The notes under the pieces were generated by a model. That model worked only from the letters and a program-made list of their open reading frames with translations, made no database searches and had not been told where the DNA came from. Shown piece by piece: positions 23,171 to 34,972 of a DNA stretch of 64,000 nucleotides. Numbering within the stretch: position 1 is the first letter of the stretch; the number at the start of each line of letters is the position of its first letter. The position numbers and the translations under genes were made by a program. This stretch comes from Stromatinia cepivora (lineage: Eukaryota > Ascomycota > Leotiomycetes > Helotiales > Sclerotiniaceae), in contig RCTD01000015.1 of NCBI GenBank assembly GCA_014898415.1, positions 372,001-436,000 of the forward strand, read 5' to 3'.

Positions 23171-23737
23171 ATATATATATATTTTCCATATTTTGATTAT
23201 TATTTATTTTAATTACGAAAGAATAATTATTATATAATAATATAATACTATTATTAACTAATATTAAAGAAATACTCTTTTCTAATTCAAGATTTCAATT
23301 TTATTTGATATATCTAGCTTATTAAATAATATTAATTTGAACTTTTAAATTAATAAAATATTAAAATCTTATTATTATATTATCAATTTTAAAGTTTATT
23401 TTGATAATCAATATAATATATCTCTTTTTTAAGGATCTAGAATTATAAAAATAATTAAAATTATTATTGGATTTAATCGTTTTCTGAAATATCCAATTTC
23501 GAAGAATATATAAAATAATAATTAATCATATAAATTTTTTTATAATTTATACAAATATAAGGATTGATATATATAACAAAACAATATCCTGAATATTAAT
23601 AATAAAAACAAATAAGTTTTCTTTATTGATATTTATTCAAAATATTCTTATCTATTTTTTCTTTTGAAAAGGATTTGAAACAGAATAATTCAAATTGTTT
23701 ATAAAATCTCAATATATTATTATATTATTATTTAAAT
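23171..23737. other. Anonymous AT-rich DNA
   Basis: This is about 570 bp of very AT-rich sequence between the solo LTR and Copia-1C. I see no coding potential, tandem array or similarity to other parts of the window. It ends with the left taaat target copy of Copia-1C (23733-23737). Confidence 0.5.
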
Positions 23738-23903
23738 TGTTAACTTTTGGTGCAGGAAGTAATAGTATTATTGATTATGTAGGTTGAATTAAGGATCTAT
23801 AATTCTAGTAGGAGTAGAATTGAGGTTATCCCTAAATATGGTTTATGCATTATTATGGTCTTGTAATCTCAATTCTAATCCTATAATAATCTCATTTCCA
23901 ATA
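23738..23903 (-). repeat. Copia-1C 3' LTR (166 bp)
   Basis: On the plus strand it begins tgttaacttttgg and ends tttccaata. Purines precede it on the minus strand (aataaaggaa), fitting a polypurine tract. Confidence 0.93.
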
Positions 23904-23924
23904 TTCCTTTATTAAGGATATCCT

Positions 23925-24500
23925 ATTCGATCTTTCTAGATTACTAATCCCAATATTTTCTTGAATCTTTCGAAAGCAATCCTTATATAAAACTTTATCA
24001 TTCTATCGATAATTATATTGTATATATTGATATAATTAGTAGCGATTTTTTTCTTTTTTATTAAATCCTTGATAAAATGATAATTGATATTTATATATTT
24101 AAATCATTTATATAAATATAGATTCTTAATTAAAACTAAAATGTTTTGATTATTATTAAGTATTTGAATTATATCTCTATTCTTTTCAATATAATTTGAT
24201 TTGAATAGATCTTTGAATATTTGTATAATTTATCTCCTTTGTTTGATGAATATTATTATTACAATATATTCTGATTCTGTATTAGAGGTAGTTATAGATA
24301 TTTGTTTTTTGTTAGTCTATGATATAAAGCCTTTATAGAATATCACAACTCTTTTTGAAATACTTTTCCGATTATATTTATTATTAATTTAATCTATATC
24401 TATATATATCTTTATTATATTATCAAATATATTATATTCTTTGCAGATATCAGATTGTACTCTTTTTGGCCTGAACTATAATTTCTATTTGATTGTTGAT
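23925..24500 (-). pseudogene. Copia-1C RNase H and polyprotein end
   Basis: Read on the minus strand, it has E-S-E-Y-I-V-I (near 24280) and F-I-K-D-L-I-K-K-K (near 24060). It ends with the family C-terminus near 23930-23970. The order matches copies A and B. Stops separate short open stretches. Confidence 0.78.
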
Positions 24501-25600
24501 TATAGATATTATATTAGATTCTTCAAAGTTATAGTATAATATTTTATTGGTTTTGTTATAAATTGTAAAAATCTTTCAATTGAGAATGTTATATTTGATC
24601 GAATATATATTATTGGATAAATCATATTTCCTATTCGTTGTTGATATTCGTTCATATCTATCAGTTCATTGTTATCGGTTATTGGCCGGAGATGGATATA
24701 ATTCATTATTGATAGTTTCTTGGTTTGATATTGTTCATATATAATACTATATTTGATTAGTATAATATCGAGATATTCTTTTTGATTTATAATTAATATA
24801 TATATTTTTTTATTGTGAATGATTTTAATATTTAGGATCTTATTAATCTCCTTTAGATTTTTGATATTAAAACAAACCGATAGCTTTTTATCGAACCAAA
24901 TGATTTGCGATGATGTATATGATGTAATAACGATATCGTCGATATATATTAATAATATTATATTATAGTCTTTGGATGTATATAGATATAGATCTGCTAA
25001 ACTTTGTACAAAATCTATATTTAAAAGCTTTTTCTTCAATAGTAAACTTTAGTCCTTTTTAGTTTGCTTCAAATTATATAGGCTTTATAGGGTTCATAAT
25101 ATATATCCCTTTTTGATTTTGATATTTTGGAATAATTCGAAATAGATCTCTTTCTTCAAGTGTAATTCGATAAAGGCGTTTTTGATATCGAAATATGAAT
25201 ATTCTAAATTTTCCTTTGCAATAATAATTAGAAATAGTTTAAATATATTTAGTTTCATTATTGATATAAATGTTTCGTTGTAATCCTTTTTTAGTATTTG
25301 ATTGAACTTTTGAGTTACTAATTTTGCTTTGAATCGTTTTATTTTGTTATCCTTGATTTTAACTATAAATATTTATTTCGTCGAAACCAAATTACTTTTT
25401 TTAAAGAGTATATATTCTTTCCAAATACTATTTTGAATCAAGGATATAATTTCTTTTTGAATAACTTCCTTTCATTTTTCAAAATATTCTCGATCCGATA
25501 TTGTTTCTTTATAAATTCTTGGTATTTTGATTTTTAGAACTTCTTTGACCGGATATACTATATTTTCTATATTATCTATATTTATCAATGAAATTATGAA
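24501..25600 (-). pseudogene. Copia-1C reverse transcriptase
   Basis: The open stretch 25039-24509 (176 codons) begins just upstream of the catalytic block. L-L-I-Y-I-D-D-I-V-I is near 24925-24955 with both Asp residues intact. It continues through the thumb and connection, including W-F-D-K-K-L, I-N-K-I-L-N-I-K-I-I and R-I-G-N-M-I-Y-P-I-I-Y-I-R. Upstream, L-K-Q-T-K and E-I-Y-F-E-L blocks are visible at 25050-25160. The domain is nearly intact over its catalytic half. Confidence 0.9.
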
Positions 25601-25639
25601 ATCTGAAACAATCTTATCTTTGATATAAAAGTCCATTTT

Positions 25640-26480
25640 GTAAATAATTGGAATTATAATTATAATATATTCTATACTTTTTTGAATTTTGGTTTATATA
25701 AATATCGCAATTAATATCTTTATAATCTTACTTTTCTATTCTTTTTCAGGATTTTATTTTATATCTCTTTTCTGTTTTTATATTAGATATTTTGGGGATT
25801 CGTTTTTAAGATCCATTTTATCCTTTTATTCGATTTCAGATAATTATAGATTTACTTTATTTTTTGATTTTGTTGAAATAGATTTATTAACAAAATTTAA
25901 GATGATTTTAAATTTTGTTTTTGATATAAATTCAGGGTTTGTAGAAGTTGATTCTTGGATTGGATCTTTTGAAATGATAGATTCGATATTTAAAGTATTT
26001 TTGGAAAAAGATTCTTGATTTGTTTTCTGGATATTGTTATCTTTATCTTTATTGTATATTGATATTGATATATCTAATTTACTTGGTTTCAATTTGATAA
26101 TTGGAATGCTTAATATAATTACTGAATTCGATATAATATCTGTTGAAGAGAATATTTGGAATGAAGATGATACAAATATTGCATTTAATATTGAGAATGG
26201 AAAAAATGCTTTATTTATTGTTGATCTACTATAAGGTTTTCGATTTGATTTTATATTTTTTATTTCTTATAAATCTGATTTACAATTTCTTAATTTAAAA
26301 TCCAAATCTTTTTTTCAATGAGATTCATTTATAATTACTTTGTTTAATCGAAATATATAATTTAATTCTGAAGAATATATTTTAATATATTTATTCATAA
26401 CTTTTGAATATCTTAGGAATATATCGATTCTCGAAGTATTCTGTAATTTATTGTATCTCTACCCTTTCGAAATAATCTTA
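25640..26480 (-). pseudogene. Copia-1C linker between integrase and reverse transcriptase
   Basis: Open at 26092-25844 (82 codons), Ser/Ile/Lys/Asn-rich. It carries the homologue of the TRIM-captured fragment and the 17-bp palindrome (25897-25913). The plus-strand open frames at 25689-26018 and 26034-26234 lie opposite this coding strand and are treated as shadows. Confidence 0.78.
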
Positions 26481-26489
26481 AAATTGATA

Positions 26490-27090
26490 TAAATATAATA
26501 TTTGTTTCCCCAAACTTTGTACATTTTTATATTTAATATTATATTTATAAAAACTTTTATAGAAAATCGATCTATTTTATTTATATCAGGATCAATATTA
26601 ATGCAATTCCTAATATAAGTATCATATTCTATAACTTTGTTCTAAAATTCTAATGATAATCCAGTTTCTTTTAGTATTGCTTTTATATCTACTTCTACAA
26701 TCCTTATATTCCGTTTTGCAGGTTTGTTTTGATATGAAAAGGCAATTGTTGTAATTTCGGATTGTATATTTGATGATCATTCACGAATAGTTTATAGGAG
26801 TTCTAATGTATTATCAGTCTTGATTGTAATGATCTTTTCTTTAGTAATTAATTCCATCTCCTTTTTCCAAGTTTTCAATGTTTGAATTATATCGTTTTTT
26901 TATTTAAATAATATAATCCAATTTATTCTTATATAACTATCAATAATCAATATGAAATAATGATTCCCTCGAATCGATTTTGGGAATGATTCTATAACAT
27001 CGAAATATATAAGTTCGAGTCTCTTTGATTTGTATAGACTCAATTGCTTCGGAATATGATTGATCATTTTGATGAATATATACACTTCGT
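26490..27090 (-). pseudogene. Copia-1C integrase core
   Basis: Open at 27085-26900, with Y-F-D-V-I-E-S-F-P near 27000 (first catalytic Asp) and F-I-L-I-I-D-S-Y near 26945. Downstream, T-D-N-T-L-E-L near 26815 gives the second Asp block. The order is as in copies A and B, and Asp residues are better preserved here. Confidence 0.82.
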
Positions 27091-27665
27091 AGATATCTAA
27101 TTCAATTGAGATCTTTATCGGTTTGGTTATATTGGATACCTTGTATAGATTCTTGATCTTGTTTGGATCTAGATGGTTGAATTTTTGATACTATAATAAA
27201 TATTTCTCTTTCTCCTTGAATATTAATTCGTTATCGATATTTTTGGTGCTATCGATTATCTCTAAAAAAAAGCCTTTTTCCTGATCATTTTGATATATAT
27301 TAAAACAGAAAACTATATCTTTATATCCTTTGATCATATATAAAACCATATATATTCCATTTTGTATTCTAACACAGATGATTTTTTTATTATCCTTCTT
27401 AAAATATATATAATAAAAATTGAATTCCTTTTGCAACCTTATTTCACAGATCCTTTTTTCTAATAATAAATTTATTCCTAGCCCTAATATATATAATATA
27501 TTTGAAAGTAGTATTTTAAAATTATCTTTGTATATTATATTCATTAAATCTTAATGGCAATAATATATCACTCCCCTATTAATCTTTATTTTTTATTTAA
27601 TAATAAATTCTATTAATCTAAATAATAAAGGTTGATTAAATATATATAAAGAAGTATCTATATCA
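27091..27665 (-). pseudogene. Copia-1C protease and pre-integrase region
   Basis: Open at 27544-27191 (117 codons). It shows L-L-S-N-I-L-Y-I-L-G-L-G-I-N-L-L, the copia protease block downstream of the active site. A pre-integrase segment ends G-S/K-x-Y-L-L. The catalytic triad region lies in the stop-rich gap at 27550-27665. Confidence 0.78.
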
Positions 27666-28717
27666 GTATATTATTTATTAAAGGAAACCTTACTAATGAT
27701 TTCCTTTATCAAATTATAATCTTCCTTTATTATATCTTTAATATCAGAATCTGATTCAAAAATATTGTTAATAAAATGTATTTGATCTTTTTTATTGAAA
27801 TGGATCTTCTTCAGATTTAGTGATCCCCTTCTTTTTTGGTAATAAAGATAACTATGAAGGAGTTTATTAGTTTGTATTAAATATAGACAGTCTTGTATAT
27901 AATGATCTTCTCTTTGATATAGATCACAAATATTATTTAAGGTTTCAAAATCTGATTCTTGGTGTCGAAAAGTATATCTAGATTTTTTCACAATTTATGT
28001 TAGCTCTGATTCATTTTTAAAACGAAATTCCTTAATCTATAAATACTTAATCTTATTGTCGATATTAAAGCTGATTTGGATATCCAATATATTCATTATT
28101 CCTTAATAATCGATTGGAAGATTATATATTAAAATTAAGAATAAGGTAGTATTTTGATATATTGATTGATAGCTTTTATTTACAGTTCCTAGTTTCCTTT
28201 TGTATTCTTTCAATTTGTTTCAAATTTCGATAATGATTATGTTGGAATGGGTATTGGATTGGAATTTGAAGTTCTGGATTATCGTTATATATATATTAAC
28301 TATAATTGCATTGACTCTAGTATATTTTGATTTAAAATATCTCCAGAGTGTATATATTGTTGAATATTCGTTGATAAGGGCTTTATTGTCATTATTGAAT
28401 ATTATACAAATATATAATAATGTATTCGCTTTGTCCTTTAAATATTCCGATTTCAATTCGATATTGTAATATATATAACCATTGATCTTATAAGCAGATA
28501 CTGTATTAGATCCTGTAATCTATATATATTCGTTTAATATTTGATCAATTGTATAAAACCATCTTTTCCTTTTCAATTGTATCTTTGTTTGTCTGAACCA
28601 TTGCTCATAATTGTTTTGATCAAACTTCGAAGGGTTGTTTGATTCCGATATTATAAAGGTTTCTTACTATTTGATGGGTATCGAAGATAGTCTTCAAATT
28701 TTTAAGACAATTTTAAA
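27666..28717 (-). pseudogene. Copia-1C Gag
   Basis: Open at 27991-27671 (106 codons) and 28456-28220 (78 codons) in one frame. The first contains the best zinc knuckle of the family: C-D-L-Y-Q-R-E-D-H-Y-I-Q-D-C (near 27890-27930), C-x2-C-x4-H-x4-C with the second Cys as Tyr. The second is the conserved middle of Gag, including E-Y-L-K-D-K-A-N and an E-Y-S-T-I-Y-T-L-W block. The 17-bp palindrome (28701-28717) lies at the N-terminal end. Confidence 0.8.
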
Positions 28718-29039
28718 AAAAAGATATACAACAAATAAATTCAAAATAATAAAGAAATATAAAAATAAAACAATAAAAAAATTCATAAGATTGTATTATA
28801 ATATGTTTTTTTGTAATTATACAAATTTGCTTTTCGCTTTTGCTATAATTCTATATCGGTATTGTGCAGATTGCTTTCTGCTCTAGCTTATGATATTGTG
28901 AATTATAAATTGTATTATTGTATTTCAACTTTGCTTTAATAGTATTATATGAAAATTCTGATTTTCACTTTGTTTCATTCCTATTAATTATACTAATCCT
29001 TTCTCGATTTGTTTTGCTTTCTAATCACTATTGTGCAAC

Positions 29040-29053
29040 CGGATTTTATAACC
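29040..29053 (-). promoter_or_regulatory. Copia-1C primer-binding site
   Basis: Directly inside the 5' LTR the minus strand reads ggttataaaatccgg, the counterpart of ggttatga in copy A, matching the initiator-tRNA anticodon-loop type. Confidence 0.55.
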
Positions 29054-29219
29054 TATTAACTTTTGATACAGGAAATAATAGTATTATTGATTATATAAAT
29101 TGAACTAAGGATTTATAATTCTAATAGAAGTAGAATTGAGGTTATCCCCAAATATGATCTGTGCACCATTGTGGTTTCGTGACCTCAATTCTAATCCTAT
29201 GATGGCCTCATTTCCAATA
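29054..29219 (-). repeat. Copia-1C 5' LTR (166 bp)
   Basis: Homologous to the other five Copia-1 LTRs; taaat follows at 29220-29224. Confidence 0.93.
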
Positions 29220-29224
29220 TAAAT

Positions 29225-29296
29225 TATATATAAAAAGTTTAATAAAGATATTAATTTAATTATATTGGATTATTTTCTTATTTTTGTTTATAAAAT
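29225..29296. other. Short anonymous spacer
   Basis: This is 72 bp of AT-rich DNA between Copia-1C and the Copia-2 LTR. Nothing is recognised. Its last five bases (aaaat) should be the Copia-2 target copy, but the partner lies outside the window. Confidence 0.45.
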
Positions 29297-29539
29297 TGTC
29301 GGAATAACTATATACGGGGAAGTGAAGCTTATCAACGAATATATGGAACTCTGTGGTTTTTGATACGTTTTGATTTACTTAGAGAATTAGAATCTATAAA
29401 GGGTAAAAAACTATATAATAATATATGTTGAAGTACTAATGTAAACATTAGTACGTATATAATCCTTACCATCTTTATCATCCTTATCATTCTTATTATC
29501 CTTACCATCCTTATTATATACATAATTTATATTCCGATA
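29297..29539 (-). repeat. Copia-2 3' LTR (243 bp)
   Basis: The ends tgtcggaata and tattccgata form a 10-bp terminal inverted pair (one RIP-type difference). It lies where the polyprotein ends. It contains a 10-bp perfect hairpin (29433-29442 with 29445-29454) and a run of degenerate 9-bp repeats (29460-29520). There is no second copy in the window, so the call rests on ends and position. Confidence 0.65.
29460..29520. repeat. Degenerate 9-bp tandem repeat
   Basis: Units resemble cttaccatc or cttatcatc, about six in a row, inside the Copia-2 LTR. They account for the repetitive minus-strand open frame 29523-29332, which is not a gene. Confidence 0.7.
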
Positions 29540-29599
29540 TTGGCAACTTCTCTTAAAATCGAAGTATTGTATACTCCAGGAATATATATACCTAACAAA

Positions 29600-30909
29600 T
29601 AAATACTCTTTCCAGTTTTAGCTTTTGTTTTGTTTCTTTATTCGAATCAATCTTATATATAAAATGATTATATATTCAATAAATTAAATATATATTTATA
29701 ATAAATTTTATTTTGTATTCATTCTTTGATTCTTATATTTATATCATTTTCTTTTTATTATATTCTAATCTTTCTGTTTATTCTATAACCTTAACCTTGA
29801 TTATATTATTCTCTATAAAATCTCTAAAAATCTGATATAATTTTGCCTTTATTATTATATTAATAGGATTAAATTCTTTATTAATTCATTTGATTTCTAT
29901 TATTTCCCTTTGTTCATATAATTACTATAAAACTATTAGATCGATTATCAATCTTTTCTTTTGGATTGAATCTAGTTTTGTAAAACAATTATAAAATGAT
30001 TTCGAATCTGTATATATAATTAATAGTACTTTTTGTTTTGATAATATATCTTTGATAATACTTTTGAGTATTATACTAATATCGAATTTTAAAATTATAT
30101 TATAAAGTTCTGATATTAATATACTTTTAATGATTCTTTTGTATTTAATAAATAATTAATGAATTAGATTTGTTTTATTGTTTTTGTTTATTAATACAAT
30201 AATATATTCGATTTACAAAGATAGATTTCGATTGTTAGTGAATGATATATTTATAAATACTATTAGTTTCAATGAATCGAGATCGAATAATACGAATTTC
30301 AGTTTTTTGATTGAATTGTTTATTTATTATTGAATTGTTTTATTCATTAATTTCGTATCTTTCTTTTTGGGGTTGATAATCTGGGTAATAAAAGAAAAAG
30401 CGAATAATACTTTTGATTAATATATTATCGAAATATAAGCTTTTTTTGTATATTGAATAATATATTGGTTTTTTGGAATTGTATTTTTTCGAACTTTACT
30501 TTTTATATTATAAATATTAATTGATTATATTTTGATGAATTATAGATTTATATATTATCTTTCTTAATTGATATAAATAAAACTGTTGTTTATTTAAGTG
30601 ATAATAATTCCGTTGAATTTGAAGGGGTTTTTGGATAATAAAGTTTTTCAATTCTTTATAAGAAATTTTATATTTTCGAGTTCTTTTTATTCTCTATTTA
30701 TGAATACTTTATTGATTATAATGATTGTATTATTTATTTAAAGTCCTATTAATTCAAATGCTTCATCTTTTTGTTTAGTATATATTAGATAGGGATCGTA
30801 GATTGATTAGGTCATTTGGAGTGTAATGAAATGATGGTTGTGGTAAATGCCGAATTAATGATTTCCGGTTTCTAATATATTATATAATGATTTGATTATT
30901 CGTAATAAT
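29600..30909 (-). pseudogene. Copia-2 RNase H and C-terminal reverse transcriptase
   Basis: Read on the minus strand from 30909: a block matching the I-P-E-A-G-x-H-W motif of fungal copia reverse transcriptase (near 30850-30870), then T-Y-D-P-Y-L (near 30790). Near 29990-30025 it shows I-Y-T-D-S-K-S-F-Y-N-C-F and I-I-D-L-I, the RNase H D-S block, followed by W-I-N-K-E-F-N-P-I-N. No open frame exceeds 60 codons. The domain continues across Gypsy-3a to 51442. Confidence 0.78.
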
Positions 30910-31191
30910 TGTGACGCACAAGAGCCGTAGTAGAACTGAATAAACAGGGTCAATTATGTTCTTTAGAATCTACAACTGAAGAATTATAGTTTATAAGAAA
31001 CGATTAGATATATATATACAAATACCTATTTGTGGGTTGTGGGATTATATATATGTATTATTAAGGTTATTATTTTATTATATTAAATCGTATGATTTGT
31101 AATGTATGTATACGGATGATTAATTTATAAATTGATATAGGAAATAAAAGGTATTATATGGTTAATTTTTTATGGTTTATGATTCGTAATA
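30910..31191 (-). repeat. Gypsy-3a 3' LTR (282 bp)
   Basis: On the plus strand it begins tgtgacgcacaagag and ends gattcgtaata (gtgaca before RIP). It matches 51155-51436 and, inverted, 53741-54034. Confidence 0.9.
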
Positions 31192-31284
31192 TTATTCTTT
31201 CTTTCGGAAAAGTTTATCTTTGAATATTTCATTCCTTTGTTTTATTGCTATTTCATTGGAAACCAGGTTTTGTGAAAATTTATA

Positions 31285-31610
31285 AGCTTTAAATCAATTA
31301 AATTGGTCATTTTGATTGATTTGATTAATTTATTGGAAATTGATTAAATTGATCAAAATTATCGATCAAATTGATTAAAATGATAAATGAATTAATCAAA
31401 TCGATTAAATCGTTCATTAATTGATTAAATTAATATTGATTTGTATTCTCCTTGATTTAGGGAATTTCTGAAAGGAAAAAGTTTCAATAGAAAAGGAAAG
31501 GAGATTGAATTATAGTATAATGATAATGAATAGTTAATATAATCAATTCCGAAATCGATCAAATTAATCGATCAAATTAATCAAATTAATCAAATTGAAT
31601 GAAATCGATA
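31285..31610. repeat. Low-complexity gattaaat/aatcaaat tract
   Basis: Dozens of ttgatt, aatcaa and attaat units in both orientations occur in the 3' untranslated part of Gypsy-3a, between the chromodomain and the LTR. They can fold back on themselves. Confidence 0.65.
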
Positions 31611-31944
31611 GGGATAATATTATATTTCGTTTTTATTATATTCAAGTTTTCCTTTGTATGATTTTTGAAATGATTATAAATATAAGTTTTTTGAAATATA
31701 TTATCTTTATATTATTTTAATAATAACAATTTGTTTATTATATAAAATTCGGATTATATATATATACAATCAAATTCCTTCGAATTTATATAAATTTTTA
31801 ATCTTTTCACAATTATATATATATATATTATCATAAAATCATAATATTTAGTCTACTGAATTAAAGAATATTTTTCTTTTTTTTGGTTTTATAAATGAAT
31901 CGTTATTTATATAATTATAATTATTCTTTTCACTTTTATAAAAC

Positions 31945-32160
31945 TTTATTTAATCAATTAATCGATTAAAAGGATTAAACAATATTGAATTGACCAGATG
32001 AAAATCGTATAAAAGGTATAGTGATATTTTAAGATCGAAAATAGAATACTAGGTAAAATCGGTATCGTTATTAAGTTACAAGATTTTGTATAATAAGGTT
32101 TTTTGTATTTTCTTTATTATTAAAATCTTTTCTATTTTTTATTTCGAATTATTAATTATA
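31945..32160 (-). pseudogene. Gypsy-3a chromodomain
   Basis: After the integrase C-terminus, the minus frame shows E-I-E-K-I-L, then a basic stretch, then Y-K-I-L with W-L-N-N-D-T-D-F-T-W (one Trp codon is a stop). It ends with D-F-H-L-V-N near 31995. The spacing matches the chromodomain at the end of fungal chromovirus integrases (E-V-E-x-I-L ... Y-x-V-K-W ... W-Y-P ... F-H). Chromodomains tether integrase to marked histones. The repeat copy in Gypsy-3b would lie beyond Gypsy-1b, outside the window. Confidence 0.62.
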
Positions 32161-32894
32161 TTAATAAATAAAGATAGTTCAAATATTTAATCAAGAAAAG
32201 GATCGTTATATATTTTATATAATCGATTTGGAAGGAAAACAGAATGAATTTTCATTGTAATTAGGAATTCGAGTTTAAAAGAACTCCTAGATCGATTAAT
32301 GATTTTGAATCTTCTTTGAATTGGGAAGTCCAATTTTTTGGATAATTTTTGAATAGAATAACTTTTTATATTGAATTATATATAATCCTTGATATCGAAA
32401 TTGATTTTATATTAATAAATATTCATAGATTTCGATATTTTGGTTTGGGTATATAATAAATCTTTTTTTATTTATACAAAAGTTAATCTATTATATTTTA
32501 TATATATACAAATATTATATATATTTATATTATTTGTTGATTTATTAATATCTTCCTTTTATTCTTATATATATTTCGATGTATATTTATATAAGATTTT
32601 ATAAAGTATAAATCCTTTTAAGGAGTTATATAAAAAAGTAAATTATATATAATTTATTATAGATAGGAATTTTGATTAATTGTTTTAATAATAATTAATA
32701 AACAATTTTAACCATTATTAAAAATATTGATTATAAATCTCAATTTAATTATCAATTTGGGGATAATGAATAATGAATAGTTTAAGATTGGTTCTTAGGA
32801 TTTGGCTGAATTCCTTCCAGAATTATAATATAAATTGAAGGTTGCGATCCGATATTATAATGTCAAAGGGATTATAATATCGATATATATAATA
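32161..32894 (-). pseudogene. Gypsy-3a integrase, C-terminal part
   Basis: It matches 60461-60880 of Gypsy-3b in inverted orientation and extends past it. Readable are the third part of the catalytic core (F-x-T-Y-H region) and then the C-terminal module with S-K-K-L-D-F-P-I-Q-R-R-F-K-I-I near 32330. L-P-N-R-L-Y-K-I follows near 32240 (family F-H-x-D-R-L-R). TRIM-B interrupts it at 32895. Confidence 0.75.
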
Positions 32895-33057
32895 TATTAA
32901 CAAGTCATATTGAGTGGGTGGAAAAGCCTTATTATTCTAAGGTTATCTGGTTAGAAGCTATTATACAGGTTGTGTGATTTGGTAGAATCATGTGCAAGCT
33001 AATTCTATTATAATATAGTCCCATACTTAGATATACGGTATGATCCAAAATCCAATA
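32895..33057 (-). repeat. TRIM-B 3' LTR (163 bp)
   Basis: Plus-strand ends tattaacaag and atccaata. A pyrimidine run (ttcctttaggag) follows inside, the complement of a polypurine tract. Confidence 0.88.
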
Positions 33058-33504
33058 TTCCTTTAGGAGTGTAATATATATAAAAATAGAAAGGGTTAAA
33101 CTATAAATACTACAATTGATTTAAACCGAGTTGAACAATGTTAGTCTGAAAATAGAAAGTTAATAATATTGAATAATCATTCCTTTGCTAGATCTTTCAA
33201 GACCCAAGATCTAATAAGATTCGAATAGAATAATTGCTTTACGATAATATAATAATCTTTAAAGGATAATCAGTATTTTTCTTTTTATAATAAAAATTAA
33301 AGGAAATCTATCTTTCCTGTTCCCAATCCTTCAATTGTATTGGGCTAAAACCTTCAGTCCTATACTATAGTACAGATACCTTTTTCTAATAAGATAGTAT
33401 ATTTTATAAAGTTATATTTATAACTTTTTCTTTTATAGCAAAAATATAATTAGCTATCAATTAGGATAATTGGTAAACTACTAATTAATAGTTCTTATTT
33501 CAGG

Positions 33505-33562
33505 GAACTATTATATCTATCGACCTCTAATATTATAATATCTATCGACCTCTAATATTATA
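33505..33562. repeat. Short tandem repeat in TRIM-B
   Basis: The unit tatctatcgacctctaatattata occurs twice in direct succession. TRIM-A has a related but differently spaced repeat near 19900-20060. Confidence 0.6.
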
Positions 33563-34127
33563 TTTGATTAGGTATTTAATAGTTTTCATATATTATATAA
33601 CGGAGTTTAATATTCCTTTTATTTGGATATATATCTTTCTACTATTAATATAATCATTCGCTTCTTTTAATATATCGCTCTGTATATCTTTCAGTATATA
33701 ATCTCCTTTTTTGATTCCACCTCCGGTTCCTTTTATAATTGTCTCCGATTCCACCTTCAGCTCCCTTACCAGGGATACTTTTTTTCTTCTTTATAACCAT
33801 CAATATAATTATCATTGTAAATATTGAATATAAAGATACAACAAAATAACATTAATCTGAAGGTAAGAATAAAGTAATATTGAAGTGATATATAATAAAC
33901 AATATATCAAAAGATAACGAAGTTAACAATCATAATTACAAAAAGAAAAATAAGAAGATATCGAAAATATAAATAATAATATAAAAGGATAATAATTAAA
34001 GAAAGAATTGAATATTAACAAAGAATCCTTAAAAGAAATATAAAAAATATTCCCTTAAAACAAAAGCGTTATTCTTCAAAACAAAAAACAATAATATCTT
34101 TTCAATACAAATAATATAGAATATAAT

Positions 34128-34402
34128 AAAAATGAAGATGGCAATATCTAGAAAACAAACTAAGAATCTTTTTCCAAAGATATTTTAGATATCGAATTTA
34201 TTATTTCAAAGGTTCTAATTTAAGAATCAACTTCTACAGACCCTGAATCTGTATTAGGAGCAAAATTTAAGATTATCTTAAATTTTGTTGATAAATCCAT
34301 TTCAATAGAATCAAAAACAAAGTAAATCTATAATCATTTAAAATCAAACAAAAGGATATAATAAATTTTAAAAACGAATCCCCCAAAATATCTAAAACGA
34401 AA
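34128..34402 (+). pseudogene. Captured Copia-1 linker fragment in TRIM-B
   Basis: This plus-strand piece of about 275 bp is homologous to the Copia-1 polyprotein linker (11676-11954 in Copia-1A). It has the same boundaries as the fragment in TRIM-A and again runs antisense to the element. The peptide order E-S-F-S-K, K-F-K-I-I-L-N-F-V-D-K-S is readable. The 17-bp palindrome at 34266-34282 is perfect here. Confidence 0.82.
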
Positions 34403-34972
34403 ACAAATATAGATTTTATAGTTCCTTTAAAAACTATATTAGAAATATAATCTCCAATATTTTTATTAGATTTTCTATAAGGAATCTATTAATTATATAA
34501 AAATCGAAAATATTCAAAGAACAGAAATATTTGAATCTTATTTTGAAAAAATTTCGAAAGGTTTATTTTGTTTTACAAAATACTTATTTCTTATCATTGC
34601 CATCGATATAAAGCAAAAAAACTTTCGAAAGAGAAAAAAAGATATCGAAGGAATCGATTGATTTTCGAATTATCAAAAAAAAAATGTAAAAAAATAATAT
34701 CTTCTGTTTAAGTAATTTCTAAAACAGACTTTCCTATATTAATTATATTATTGGGATTCAATTCTGCCAATATATTTAGTATAACGGATTTCCTCATTTT
34801 AACTATATTATTGAAATTCAATTCTACCAATATATTTAGTATAACAGACTTCCTTATTCAACTATATCGACCTTACTCATCTACTTTACCGGATTTATCG
34901 AGGACTTGATTTTTCACCCCAAAAAATTAATCCTAAATTATATAATAATATACAGAATCTAGATTTATAATC

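Larger units (their letters stand above)
23738..29219 (-). mobile_element. Copia-1C, full-length 5,482-bp Ty1/copia element
   Basis: LTRs are at 23738-23903 (3') and 29054-29219 (5'), 166 bp each. The target duplication taaat is at 23733-23737 and 29220-29224. The gag-pol polyprotein runs on the minus strand in one frame, which is shared by the open stretches ending at 25039, 26092, 27085, 27544, 27991 and 28456. It is the best preserved copy and the best source for the family protein order, but it is still broken by stops. Confidence 0.94.

Noticed and set aside
29332..29523. Minus-strand open frame coding a repetitive Ile/Arg/Met peptide
   Set aside because: It is the translation of the 9-bp tandem repeat in the Copia-2 LTR, with no independent support.
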